Shown here: piece after piece, positions 1 through 12,649 of the stretch | How positions within the stretch are numbered: position 1 is the stretch's first letter | Layout: each line of letters starts with the position of its first letter | DNA from: Dipetalonema caudispina | Lineage: Eukaryota; Nematoda; Chromadorea; Rhabditida; Onchocercidae | Reading direction: 5' to 3' | Assembly (NCBI GenBank): GCA_013365325.1 | Contig: JABVXV010000029.1 | Location: forward strand, 310,001-374,000 | Length of the DNA stretch: 64,000 bases | Program-made: the position numbers and the translations under genes | Notes under the pieces: generated by a model | What the model saw: only the letters and a program-made list of their open reading frames with translations | What the model was told of the DNA's origin: nothing | Database searches by the model: none

Positions 1-1686
1 TTCCTGCTCCACTAAAACACCAGAAATAATCTGACCGATACAACTATTAACCTGAAAAACATTCATATCTGATCATATATTTTCCACTTTAGTCACCCGA
101 AAAAACTTTAAAAGAGTAGCTTCAAATGAAGCATAACTCCAAATCTCAATCATTAATTTCCCAAACCTACAAATTTTTGCTATGCTTAAATTTTATTGCA
201 AATGACAAAATGCAGACTCAATAAGAATGCACTATTGATAAAGCTTACTTGTTCCAACAAACACCGTATATGAGTAAAAGCTTCAGCAGGAGTCTGCTTC
301 ATTTCTACAGCTAATCGATCGATTTTGTTGAAAACAAGAATTATTTCCAAATTTAATTGGATCGCTTGTCGAAGGAGGAACTCAGTTTGTGAGCAAAGTC
401 CTTCAACCTAAACAAAAGCGATTTACAAAGCTGGAAGGAGATACAAAAGCAAAGCTTGGTGGTGTTTGATCTAATCTAATTTTTCATTTAGTAATTCACT
501 TATTTGAAAGTCAATGGGACATTCATATTAAGGAAATAAAGTTCAGTCCTGCTAAGTTTTAATTGGTAACTGCTAGGAAACAGACATCATGCGCTTATTT
601 TAGTGTCACGGGCATGTTTTTACATGATTGTAAAGCAGTCCACGACGTGAATCTTTACATCTGCTCGATTGATGTTGAAAACACGGGAACTTTTCAATTG
701 AAAAAAACTTTAAAATTTGAAAAGAACAAAAATGTGAACAAACCACATCGATCACCAAAAAAGCTATGTCTGACAACAATAACACTGAGGAAACTTCATC
801 GGAAAAATCAACATGCCCAGGGCTATCAATCAAATTTATGATATTATCGTCGTATACTAGAGCAATTGCCGAAGCTTTCATCGTTATTCCACGAATCTGC
901 TCATCCTGAATGTTTTATAACTCTTAAAGAAATCCAGTAATTGTTCGCTTTATTAAATACTTATGTAATGCTTTGAATATAATTTCAGAATCTAAAATTC
1001 GAGATTTTATATCAAAAATTGTGCTTTACAAAATCTGACTCTTGCAACTCATTAAACGAGTCAAAACTGTATATTTTATTTATCATGATGAAATCCTAAA
1101 AATGATAGCATGTAATAGAAGCTACCTCCCGACTGTCCATATAACGTAATTTACCAGCCATCCTAGACGAAATTAATCCATTCGATGAAATAAGACAATC
1201 GGCAAGACATGTTTTGCCGTGATCCACGTGAGCAATTATACATGCGTTACGAATACGTAATGCATCGAGCTGCAATTAAAGCAAAGGTACTACAATAAAC
1301 ATATCAAACAGAAATAATCATCTTCCGTCATTTCGTAGACTTTTCTTTCCTCAAATACTTATAAAAACGGTATCGGATAAGAACTAACATTTTGATGAGA
1401 CAATTTCAGATTTCAAAAGGGAGAGAATAATGTTAAAGGTAGAAAAAAATTAACATACTATCATCTCTTCTCTGCAAGAATTCCAATAAATTTGTCCAGT
1501 TAGTTAGATATTATATCATCTATACTGATCCATTTCTTTATTGATCTAAGAGTGTCAAATTTGATACCAAACAAGTCTAGCATGTAAAATAACGATAATA
1601 TCTCATACTTGAAAGTCGAAATACGTAGAAAACATAAAATAAGGTACCTTTTGGAATGTGTCACAATCTGACTGTTTCTTCGTCAT
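1..1686 (-). CDS. EFL1: Elongation factor-like GTPase 1 (EFL1/Ria1 homologue), 5' part, 5 exons
   Basis: Cytoplasmic translational GTPase that, with SBDS, releases eIF6 from pre-60S ribosomal subunits (family knowledge). Visible exons on the minus strand: 1686-1648, 1269-1126, 905-744, 407-249 and 51-1, all joining in phase 0 and continuing beyond the left edge. The start ATG is at 1686. All G-domain motifs are present: P-loop AHVDHGKT (residues 26-33), switch I RGIT (66-69), G3 DSPGHVDF (88-95) and G4 NKID (142-145). The stretch [20 protein letters not shown] distinguishes EFL1 from eEF2. The residue after GKT is Cys, where related GTPases usually carry Thr. About 188 codons are visible of a protein normally over 1000 residues. 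It is divergently oriented to mdt-15, about 0.7 kb apart. Identity is confident; the missing 3' part cannot be judged. Confidence 0.93.
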
Positions 1687-2386
1687 TCTTTTTTATCTGC
1701 AAATAAATACATTATTAGAAATTTCGATTTCATTTGCAATTTATATTGTATCTCGGAAATTTTTAAATTCGGTTGTACACATCTGAACACTAACGTACGT
1801 GAGATTTTGCGTGCAAAACTTTCAAGCCATTAAGAATTTATTAACGAACGGAATAAAAACGGTCATACGTTGATAAATAAGTCCCTAAAAGAAGGAGTGG
1901 AAATGTTTCCATTAATATGCAACTTGAAAGAAGCACCATCACAGACTACCTCAAAATTCTCAGATATCGGGGAGAAATTTCCACCCAGTGTATCGGAAAT
2001 GATATAATTGAAAGAAACATCATCATAGACTACCTCAAAATCCTCAGATATTAGGAGAAAATTCCCACCCAGTGTATCGGAAATGACCTAATTGAAAAAA
2101 GCATCATCACAGACTACCTCAAAAATTCTCAGATATCGGGGGAAAATTTCCACCCAGTGTATCGGAAATGACCTAACAGCCATATCATCCCGCTTCATCT
2201 ACCTGCTTCGAAGTGACATTGGTTCAAGTCTGAGTTGCCAATGATTAGTTTTATTGGCTAAAATTTCTTGTTAAATTAATTTTTTTTTTTTTTTTTTTAG
2301 CAATATAGTTGGTTTGTTCGTAAAAATTTCTGTATTTCATGTTCGCTTATTTAAAAAAAAAAAAAAAAAAAAGCTAAATTTTAGCT
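1687..2386. promoter_or_regulatory. Divergent intergenic region between EFL1 and mdt-15
   Basis: Head-to-head spacer of 700 bp that must hold the promoters of both flanking genes. It contains an 84-bp tandem repeat (listed separately), a poly-T run near 2281-2299 and a poly-A run near 2353-2372, so the two tracts could pair as a long inverted A/T hairpin. A splice-acceptor-like TTTTAG ends at 2384, immediately before the mdt-15 ATG at 2387, suggesting spliced-leader addition. No TATA box or other defined promoter element could be assigned. Confidence 0.5.
1924..2176. repeat. Tandem repeat, 84-bp unit, three copies
   Basis: Three consecutive copies begin at 1924, 2008 and 2092, an exact 84-bp period. 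Each contains the shared blocks AGACTACCTCAAAA and CCACCCAGTGTATCGGAAAT. The copies differ by scattered substitutions, and the third has a one-base insertion in its A run. 84 is a multiple of three, and a frame starting at ATG 1917 stays open for 45 codons through one and a half units before a TAG at 2052. The repeat sits between the two divergent start codons. It may be a satellite fragment or a decayed coding repeat; no function is visible. Confidence 0.9.
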
Positions 2387-5300
2387 ATGAATTACGTTGA
2401 CCAACAGCAATTTATCATGCAACAAGGACAACGGATGCAGAATCCTCGAATGGTTAGTTTATTTTATCTTTTTTTTTTTTTCTTTTGATGTGTTTAAAAT
2501 TTTCTACCTTAATCTTATCTTATGTTAAAGTCGATAAATAGTGAATAAGAATGAAAGGATCAAATTTAATATTGCTTATTCAATTTAATTAAATTATGAA
2601 CATCCATTGCTTTTATTAATAAATAATATTGAAATAATAAATTTCAAATCACAGATATATTAGTTATTATTTTAAATTACGAATATATCAATTACTGCTT
2701 TAAATTGTAGATATATTAAATGCTATTTTAAGCTACAAATATATTTAGTTTAAATTACAGTTTTATTTTCGCTGATCATATTTACTTATTTGTTGGTCCA
2801 CAATTTCATTAATTTATGATCGGCTTTTTTTTTTTTTTTTTTTTTTTTGTTAGTAACAAATGAACGTACCGAATCATTCGTCAAATTGTCCATTTTGATT
2901 CATTTACTGTTATCATTATAAAAATGGGACAGTAGAGAGAATTAATGAGTGAAAGGAATGAAATTTAAACAAGTTAATAGTCAGGCTAATCACTCAGTCG
3001 TTTAGCAAATTTCTATGGTTTACAGATCTCTGTGCCAACAACTGTGACACCGCAGCATATGCATCGGCAGCAAAGGTAAATGCCGTTAATTTTTTTACTG
3101 TCATTGGCTGTTTTTTTTTTTTACCAAAACTTGTTTTTAATTTAGGATATTTTCAACTTATCCGAACGTAATTGTAGAATCGATATCAGTATGTTTTCTT
3201 TTTGAAAAATATATTAATTTTATTAGTGTTTGTTCAAGTCTGTTCAGAAAAAAAGTCACTAAGATTACTGCAAAATGTCTGATAGTTCAGTTCAGTATGC
3301 CCTCTGATTTTTTCGTGCGAAAAGACTCGCGAATACCAACTATTAGATTGTTTGTTTTATCTTCACAATTTTTAATAATTAAGCAATCAATGATTCGGGG
3401 TTATTACAGTCATTTATTACGCCTCAGCTTCCTATTTACACTCATAAAATTTCCGAGGAAATATATCTTCATTTCTTGGATTGCCTGATGATATGAAATG
3501 TATAAGTTGGGTTGGATAGAATAATTTCGAATTTATTAATTAAATTGGTGAGGTATAAGCAAACTGATTGTTTTGGTAATCTGCAGAAATTCCGACTATT
3601 CTGGAAAGTGAAATATTTAATTTAATCCTATTATGAATTGATTCAGTTAAATTACAGATATGGTATGGCGATGATGCAGCCCGGTCAGCAACCAGTACAA
3701 ATCGCATCTGGACAGTATGTACAGAATCCACAAATGCAGCCAAGACTACTGTATGTTACTTGCATTTTAAAAGAGTGTATTTGGTTTCTTCTATATTTAA
3801 TCGATCTTCTCGGTGTCAAAATTCGGAGAATTCTTCAAAATCTGGAAATTGCGGAATGGTTGATCCTCTTCGATACTCTTTTTAGGACAATGAGCGATGC
3901 GTTATCACGCTTACCACCCGAAGTACAACAAATGGCTCAACAACAAATTAATGCAGAAACAAATGCTGAAAAAAAACGACAAGTTGCTCTAGGATTTATA
4001 CAGGGACGTGTTCGGGTGAGAGAGCCTTATTAATTAGTTTCCAAAATTGACGCCTTATTAATTAGTTTCTAAAATTGAATTAGATCAGATTACCTAGTGT
4101 TTGAATCAGTTTGATGAATAGTTGAAAAATCTTAATGCCGTACCATATGTTTGTTTGGTAGATGGTTTTACATGCGATATTTTGAAGACACAGTGGGAAG
4201 TACTGGACATCTACAATTTTAAGAACCACAACTTGTAGTGGGTCTTCCTAGATATGCTTGCGAAAATTCTCAGGAAATTGATTTCGATTTCATATTTGTT
4301 AATTATATTTAGAAAGCTTAGCTTATTTCAGTTTTAAAGTTTTGGATTTTTTCATTGCGATTCTGATTTGCAGCTAACACAACAGTATCCAGGGCAAGGC
4401 ACGATGAATGCTGGTGGGATGATGATTAGTGTTGGGCTAAATCAGCAAGTTGGTATGTCTCAAGGTTTGTTACGTTGGCAGATTTAATTGTAAACTTCAA
4501 GATGAAAATAATTCCAAAGTGATTCGAAAAAAATTAGAGATGATCCATTTGGGAAATTTATTTGTCTAATGATTAATTTTTTTTAAAGGAAATACACAAA
4601 TGGTACGTATGGGAACTGTACAAGGCGGTCCAGTACCATATCCAGCTCAAAGCGTTTCGTTGCAAACTGGTATGGGACAAATGGGACCAACGCAGGTTTC
4701 TGTACAGTAAGTTTTGAGGAAAGTACTAATGAATGGGAAGTTTAATGGAAGACCATATGGAGGCATGGAATGTTAGGGATTCATAACTTTGTGAAGTTAA
4801 GAATTTAATTTTTATGCAGTTGAAGAATTTTAGGATAGAATATACAATTTTAGTTTCGAGTTTGTGTGAATTGAGACAATTTTAAACAAAATTTCAGACG
4901 CATGCCAAATCATTATATGGGAAGTAGTATGAATGGTCCTCAAAATATGCAATATCAATCGCAAGATCCCGGAAATGTCCAAAATTATAACTCACAGCAA
5001 CAAATTTCTCTTACTCAGCCATCATCTGTAGGACCAGCTGTGCAGCAGACTTCTTCACTGCATCATAAAGGTCCAAGCAGTGTTCCATCCGCAATTTACA
5101 CGCAGCATCATCCTGGTAATAAAGTTCTTTAATTTTCAAAAGATTTTGAAAAAATAACTTAAGCACAAAAAGATTTGTTATAAAATCTAATCGATCCTCC
5201 TGCTTTAGAAAGCGCGGCTCCGACACACAGTACAGCAGGTAGTGAAAGTGACAAAAGCTCAGATGAACCACTTTACAGCCAGAAGCTAGAGTTACTGAAG

Positions 5301-7254
5301 CCTTATCATGAACATATCAAAAGACTGCTAGAAAGAAATCGGTATTTCCCACTTATTTTTATTTTCCAAGTATCTGAGTTTTGTATCACATGGAGAAATT
5401 AATTCAGTGGACAAGTCCAAGGATCTTCATGCTGGTTATTTTGGAAAGGTTTTTATTGCCAGCAGATGCTATGAAGGGATTAATTTCAAATAAAATTGAA
5501 CCAAGCAATAATCATTAGTATAGTTGTTCGAGTATTATTTTAATGCACATTTGAATTTGAAGGCTTCTTTTTCTTATAGTTTGGATGGACAAGCACCAAA
5601 GTCGAAGTTTGAGCGTCTTCTTGAAATAATGGAAAACCGTCGGTAAAATTTTCAATATGATATCACTTTCGCAACATTAATATCTTACGAAAACCTGTTA
5701 TATCCATATTTGCATTCAAATTTAAATTATAATATGTTTAATAAATAAATTTATTAAGTTTAGAAGTAACTAAATTTTCGAATGTGCATCGTCACTCTTG
5801 TTCTTTATCTGTTTCATGAACGTATTCCATTTTGTTCAAAACTCTAGTTTTGCAGGAAAGTAGAACTGAAACTTCTGGAAAAGTTGGTTGTTAGTGTGAG
5901 GAATTTAATCGAACGTGATTCGCTTTGTTTTCCGTTGATAGATGCTCTACGTTTGGAGAGTGGCGATGCTACGAAGACACCACTTCCCGATCCTTGGGGT
6001 GACTTCCATCAGTATGCTATAAAGTAAACCTGTTGAATTTATTGCCTAGTATGAATCTTAAATCTCGGTTAATTGGATCCCAGCAACTTGACCTTAAATT
6101 TATCAATGCTAGCTGGTGAAAGAAGTCATTTTAATGTTGTACTGATTAGCAGTCGCATTCAGTATTATTTGCATACTCACAACACTAATGGTTTCATTTT
6201 GCCTTGCTCTCCATTATTCTTTTATTTAATGACTTTAGATTTGACCTTAGCATGAAGTTTATTAAAATTTTTTGATTCCTTTTAAAATTTCAGAGTTCCA
6301 GAAAAAGTGATGAGTTTGGTTAAAGAAGAAAAAACGAAAAGTAGGGAAGATAAAGGTGTGATACCTGCAAAACGGATCAAAAAAGAGGAAGGTTGCGATG
6401 GTTTGTTTCTGGAATATTATTTTGCTTACTTTTATAAACGACCATAATTAGCACTGTCTCATGTTTATGGACTGATTTAATGAGAATTGAGCTTTCTTGA
6501 TATATAGTCTGCAAAACTAGAGGTCAAGGTTTATAAACTTTTGGTAAATTATTGGTTTACTATGTTTTAGAACGCATAGCGGTGATATGTCAGGATGGTT
6601 CACGACTGGAATTATCACAAGAAGCATCAGATCAACTTCGCCCATACAATTATAGGTAGTATTTGTATACTTAATAGTACACTTGATATGTGCACTTCTT
6701 GCTCGATTTTAAATTAACAGTAAGGTATTTAAATATGAATACATTTCCGAAAGTTACTTGATCTTTTAATAAAAATACTATTTAGGTTTGACCCTGAATT
6801 TATCCCAATATCAGATGATTGTACAGAAATTCAAGTATTTATCGAAAATGATATTGTAAGTTTGCCATTATGAAAGGTTTTATCCCTAATCAATGATCTT
6901 ATTGATATTTTAGTAGTTAGTTGGTCTCTTTGCTTGATCGTCAAAAAATCTTCACATTGCAGCAGTTTTGGCTTTTTAACTTATAGTTTTCTGTTTTCGC
7001 TTGTAATCGTCAACTTTCAGCTCCTAGTACCGCCATTGCGATTAGTGGTACCTCTAAACTATCCGGAATCCAGGGCATCCATATGGCGTGATCGGTGGTC
7101 ATACGGTGGCGTTAGCTTGGTCGATATCAATACACAGTTCGATAAACGTTTAAACATGGCTGTTAATTGTCGAAGTATCACAGAAATTGTCAATGCCTGG
7201 AAGCTTGCTTCTTTGCACGTCTTAAAAATTGGCAGTTCTAGTGTAAGCACATAG
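2387..7254 (+). CDS. mdt-15: Mediator complex subunit 15 (MDT-15/MED15 homologue), 14 exons
   Basis: Nuclear Mediator tail subunit; C. elegans MDT-15 controls lipid-metabolism and stress genes (established). Exons: 2387-2452, 3026-3075, 3658-3750, 3886-4015, 4374-4464, 4589-4706, 4898-5115, 5209-5341, 5580-5642, 5856-6023, 6294-6391, 6571-6655, 6786-6855, 7021-7254; 1617 nt, 538 residues, no frame break. Residues up to about 255 are Gln/Met/Pro/Ser-rich, with one helical block (MSDALSRLPPEVQQMAQQQ). From about residue 285 the MED15-specific part begins (YSQKLELLKPYHEHIKRLLE, then LCFPLIDAL), followed by a basic linker and the C-terminal hallmark VPPLRLVVPLNYPESRASIW. The last helix, ITEIVNAWKLASLHVL, matches the end of the family. 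An acceptor TTTTAG ends 2 nt before the ATG, suggesting trans-splicing. The N-terminal KIX domain expected for MED15 is not visible. Confidence 0.92.
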
Positions 7255-9116
7255 AATCTTTCTTGCTGAGCATGGATCACTGTTTTTTTACTAATGTAAC
7301 AATATTGGCTTTCCGATCATAGTTCTGCTTAAAAAAGGTTTCATTTGCTATTTAAAGTGGGAAATAATATAATTTTATAAGTCTAACAGTTATGAATATT
7401 AACCTCTAATCGTTATTTTGCCAAAGGTACTATTTAGCAGGAGGGACTTTTTTCTTTTTAATAGTACCTGGACTTGGAATAGATGAAAAGTGTTTTAAAG
7501 CATGCACTATGAAATGATTAGAGTTTATCCTTCAATATCCTGTTTTTAATCATAAATCTGTCCAGTTTTAAGTTCTTAATTTTGAAGGAAAGACGTTCTT
7601 GACATTTTCAAATGAACAATTGAAAAGCGTATTGTAAGCAGTCGATCCTTAGTCTGTTTCAAAAGGAAAGACAATATAACCCACGTTATTTGAGTTTGGT
7701 ATGCATTAAAAAAAATCATATCAGTCTTAAAGTAAATTTCAACAATAATAGTTATGAAGTCAAAATTGCGACTGATTGTCACAATTATGAATGCTTTTTG
7801 CTTCTGTTTTTGTGCTTTCATATCTTTTATACTGGTTGGAGAGTTATATTTCCAAGTTGGAGTGTTTTTGGATTGCAAATATTTTGAGATTTCTAAGTAA
7901 AACCCCGAGAACTATCTTTGTCATCACTGCGTAAGCTCGAATAGCTCGTTTTATTGTTCAACTTACTTAACAGTTTGCTGTTTAACGTTGCATAATTAAA
8001 AATATCAAGAAATAGAATTAATAGTGTAAAAATAGTGCAAGAGACCACCCACACAGTTTTATGGACAGTTTTGTATGGATATGGTTATAAAAATATCACC
8101 AACTGTCAAGATATTATGGCTAAACTTTTTAATATTTCTAAATGATATACTTCATGTCGGTCTGTGACTAAATCCTTACAAATGGTATGATCTTGAAACT
8201 CATCCTCATTTAGATATCATAAAATACGGCTGTTACCAGTTATTTTATTAAGTGTTGAAAATTTCAGGAAAATCCGTTTTACTGCAAGATTACGAATTTA
8301 AAAAAAAAAATCATTTACAGTGATCATTAATAAGTGGCACGGAGTAACATAGAAACAAGAATAAAGTTTCAAGAAATACACGAGTGCGACTGTAGCAACA
8401 AAATTGTAAAAACTAAGAAGAATTCGTCACAACGCATGCTCCAGAATTTCAGTGAGACATTTGAGCCTATGGCGCAAGCTATTAATGATTTCTCTGTCAT
8501 GGGTTCATCTAAATGACCAAAACTTCAAATGAAAGCACTCTACAGTTCGACTAGTTTATAGCCAGTCTCGTGTTTTTCTCGTGAAACACACCCAACCACA
8601 TTTAATGGTTAGTATCTCTACCTTCGTTTATAAATTTTGTATTGACCTTTACCTTCAAAGCAGCAAATTATAAGACTATAAATGACAACTAAATGCTTTT
8701 CATACAAAGTAAAAAGTAATCATGGCATGAATGAAGAAAAACCTACGAAAGAACGGTGAAAACACGGACATACAGCACACAAGCATGCTTCAAAATTTTT
8801 AGATAAATCAGGCAATTAATAAACAATATGAAATGAAATCCCGAAAATTTGCATTTCTTAAGGAAACTTAAAATTAATTTCTGATAATATTCGGGGAAGT
8901 AACTCTGCATTTTGTTCGAAGTTCCAGGATCTTCGGGGATTTGTGGTGTCAAGATCTGAGATCATTTCTGAATAATCTCCAAAGAAAAAAAAATCACCTT
9001 GAAAGACTCTAAACTCCTACACAAGAATGCTGTTTGGTTAGGCTAAACATAGCTGAGTGGAAAAAATAGAGAAGCAGGAGTGTTAATGTAACACAAGATA
9101 CATTAAGAAAAACTTT
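7255..9116. other. Convergent intergenic region, mdt-15 3' end to ensa-1 3' end
   Basis: About 1.86 kb between two genes that point at each other, holding their 3' UTRs and spacer. It is A+T-rich. A 60-codon open frame at 8334-8516 lacks an ATG and is closed by a stop just upstream, so it is not taken as a gene. I see no RNA gene or repeat here. Confidence 0.5.
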
Positions 9117-10321
9117 TTAGGGTCCTGGGAGAGGATCGCTATCATGCGTTGAGTGGTGAATATACGGCTGTGGGCTTAATTTACTATGTACAGATGGGTA
9201 AATGTTCGATGATTTACGCTGTGGGACTGTGTCTGGACGAGGAATTAGCAATGATTCATCCCTTACTGTTGGTGAAACATCAATTTTAAGCGGTGCATCC
9301 ACTTCTTCCTGAAATATACAAACAAGAAATAAAATAAAACAACATGAAATTCCAGGGGTACGAGAAACAATATTGAGAAAAGACGGTGGTTGTAATTTTT
9401 TTTCCTAAATTCAGATTACATTGATAGTATTCACACTTTAACAAGTAGTATTTAAGTGATCTGCGCGTCAGATGATTTGAACATGTGCCGAAGATGACCC
9501 CGAATATAGCCTTCCTCGCAAACATACGGAGCTTACTATTTATTTATAGATCTCATTGGTGATTTGAACATTAGGCTATATCTAATAGAGCAAATAGTAA
9601 AAGTTTCTTCTCACTCATGAAAACCACGATATTTAACAGTCCAACTACTTCTGAAAATGAGGGACTTCAAAACCAACAGATCTATTTTAATCTCCTGAGA
9701 TAAACTTTTGTAGAAGATACCTGTATGGCTAAAGAAACTGAAGCAGATTTTTGTGTAATGTTCTGTAAATTGGCGGCTGGCAAGTTCGCTGATGAATTAT
9801 TCGTTTTTTGTTTATTCATTGCATAGTCTCCAGAATCAAAAAATTTCTGTAAGAAACAAATCAAATTCGAAAGAAAAAAGAAATCAAAGTGCAATGAAAA
9901 TATAAAAAGCAAAATAGGGAAAATCTCCAGCTACACCATGGTACTAACTCCAAATTATAAATAATATCTCTCCGATATTTGGTCATCTTAATAGCCTGAT
10001 ACTATTACGCATCTTTCTATCAACATTACAAAAGAGCAAAAAAAGTGAGAAAATGAGATGTCAAATTTTAGGAGTTCTGAAAAACATCAGTGGCTAATCA
10101 AAGTTCTTCTCTAGTGGTTCTTAAAAACCATGGGATTTTGAAGCAAAACATACTCTTTGCTGCTGTAATTTCTTCTGCAGAAAAGTACTCTGTGGTTTCA
10201 CTGGTAATTTACCATTTGCTACAAGCTTACTCATCAAAAGGTGTTCCTGCTGCTTCTCGAAAGTGAAATCTTTATCAGCCAGCTTTTCAGTTTCCTCCAA
10301 ATTTTGAATACCACCAATCAT
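9117..10321 (-). CDS. ensa-1: Endosulfine / ARPP19 family PP2A-B55 inhibitor, 3 exons
   Basis: Small cytosolic phosphoprotein that, once phosphorylated by Greatwall kinase, inhibits PP2A-B55 to permit mitosis or meiotic maturation (established). Exons on the minus strand: 10321-10154, 9846-9721 and 9308-9117, all phase 0; 161 residues, longer than the roughly 120 of human ENSA. Hallmarks: helical FLQKKLQQQR (47-56) and the invariant Greatwall-site motif KFFDSGDYAMNK (57-68, target Ser61), whose start falls exactly on the exon 1/2 junction. PQRKSS (127-132) is the conserved PKA-type site. The insert between the two motifs and the His/Pro-rich tail are unlike vertebrate ENSA. The ATG follows a CAG acceptor by 2 nt, pointing to spliced-leader addition. 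It is tail-to-tail with mdt-15. Confidence 0.93.
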
Positions 10322-12649
10322 TGCTGTAATCAATAATTTTAAGGTTTCGGAAAAAAGTTTAGATCCTGAAAAAAGAACTGATATAACAGAACTCCCAACA
10401 TTTTCAACATTTTAACGATAAACATTACCTTCAAAGTAGAACAAATAAAAGAACAAATTAAGAATTGCTCTACAAACTTTATCGAAATCATTTTTAGGAA
10501 TTGTATTATAAACAATATTTTATAACACTAAACATTCCCAGAATCAATAATTCAGAACGTCGAGCATTATAAAATTAACTAAAGAGAAAAACAGACAATC
10601 CCAAAAAACGAAGCGTAAATGAAACAGACGCATCAGCAACCTTTTCAGCTTTTTCCGAGAGTGGGCTTCAATATCATTCATCACATGCTATGAAGGAATG
10701 ATAGAAATGTATTGCAGTACGGTGTGCTTTAAAAAAAAGTTAAAGCAAGCCCGTATATCTCACATCTTAACAAATTATATCGAGCAAAAAAAAACCATTA
10801 CTGATACCGTAATATCGTATGTCACACAATTATGGGATACAGATGTGAAATGACTACATATTGAGCATCGAGATCGTCGCAACGTGAGTACTAAGCATCG
10901 ATCACAATAGATCATACAATCAGTACTACACCTTCATGCCTCTCATATTCCTTTAGATAATTACGCTACATAGGTAAAGATGAAGCAAACCACTCCCACA
11001 AACGATTAACAAAAAAGGACAATTTCTGTTATTGATCGAATCTATAATCTTCTAGGTCGAATGTTCAATCCCATTTAGCAGCAGCAAATTGTACTTTCAC
11101 CAGACATACTGGTGAAAAGAGAAAGTAAGAGAATTCGGAATAAAGTTTTGTTGAAATGATATGGATAGGAAATCGATCTTGAAATTTCACCTGAACATAA
11201 ACTCTTTGTTCAGTCTCTTGCCAAACACCGAAAGTAACCGAAATAAAATTGAAATGATAGGTAGGGAGATGTAGACAGAGATTAGAATGATAACTCAGCT
11301 TGAATATAATCTCCTTCATCTCGTCTCACATGAGCTAGTAACATGTACTTGCTATCTTCCAATGCTTAGAAATCTTAGTACCAATTTTACTTGAAATAAT
11401 AAACAATAAATAATTCATTAATTCCTATTTCCATTCTCGTTAGTCATAATTTTAAAAGAATGGAAACTGCTGGAAATGTAGGAAAATCAAGCTATTATGC
11501 TATTTAGATTAAGGAAAATAATGAGTAAACAACTTGCTAGTTCATATGAATACCTACATGTTTTAGACCGAAATTTCTAGATATTCTTACGTAAGTTTTG
11601 CTGCTTTCATAATTTCACTAAGTGTACTGTTCATTTGTTTCTATTAAAAGTCCTTCACTGTCACATATCCGTACTCCACATATGTATAAATACATATTCC
11701 AAGATAAAAGCGCCTCTTATTTGAACAATTATTTCAATACTTTTCATAAATATGCATATTTCAGTGAATTGCATGAATTGGATTAAACTAAATTATCTAC
11801 TACAGAAAACATTGATTACTCAAAAAAAAAGAGATTAATAAACTGAAAATATCGTTTAGTCAATTAACAGCCTAATCCTTTTTCATTCAGCCGATATCCG
11901 AAGTAAGGTAAATATAATAAGGGGTATTGCAATCTGTCATTAAGATAACTAAAAACGATGAACTGTCAGCTGTGTGACAATTGTATACCACTATTAATAC
12001 AGTTCAATTAACTAATGATAGTTATCAGTATATAAAGGATATTACAATTATTCCATTCCATGTATCACTAATAATATAATACCTGGGTGAATTTTTACGA
12101 TAACTACATCCTGAAGAAGTTTGACAAAAAGTTAAAATTTAAATTTGATTTTAAATTAAGCTATCGATATATAACTCATAAATGAATGCTAAACTTCTTA
12201 TCATAAATAAACCTTAACTCACTGCAACTCCTAATATCAACTAAACTCATAGACAACTCAATCTACTCCTTGATCGTATCACACGGATCACCTAAACATA
12301 TAGCGACCACTTTTCACGCGGTTCATATCGATCTTTAACAGCCTTTTATTAATTTTATATGCAATATTGCGGAATTTTTCTCTTACACGGAAATGTATTT
12401 GTTTATCTGATCATTTCAGAATTAACTCTTCTACACTTATCATTTATAAATTTTAATAATTTAAATTTCAAGTAATTGAATCCTTTTTAGTATACATAAA
12501 GATTTTGTAGTTTTTGTTGCAAGTGAATTTGATCGGTGATTCTAAAATGTAGGTTATGTAATGGAGATATGAAGTGCTATGTTGTAGTTCATTGATAACG
12601 TAAAAAATACAATTTTCAATATATCTTCTATATATATATATATCAGGCA
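10322..12649. promoter_or_regulatory. Divergent intergenic region, ensa-1 to Tudor gene
   Basis: About 2.3 kb between the divergent starts of ensa-1 and the Tudor-domain gene, presumably carrying both promoters. The TA microsatellite at 12630-12643 is followed by a CAG acceptor at 12644-12646, 3 nt upstream of the next ATG. An 84-codon minus-strand open frame at 11065-11319 lacks family signals and splice context and was discarded. No clear core promoter elements or RNA genes were seen. Confidence 0.45.

Noticed and set aside
563..841. 92-codon plus-strand open frame
   Set aside because: Antisense to EFL1 exon 3, no ATG at the start, no family resemblance.
8334..8516. 60-codon open frame between mdt-15 and ensa-1
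   Set aside because: Starts from GTG directly after stop codons, no acceptor, no recognisable product.
11065..11319. 84-codon minus-strand open frame upstream of ensa-1
   Set aside because: Hydrophobic/aromatic mix typical of A+T-rich non-coding DNA and no convincing splice link to ensa-1.
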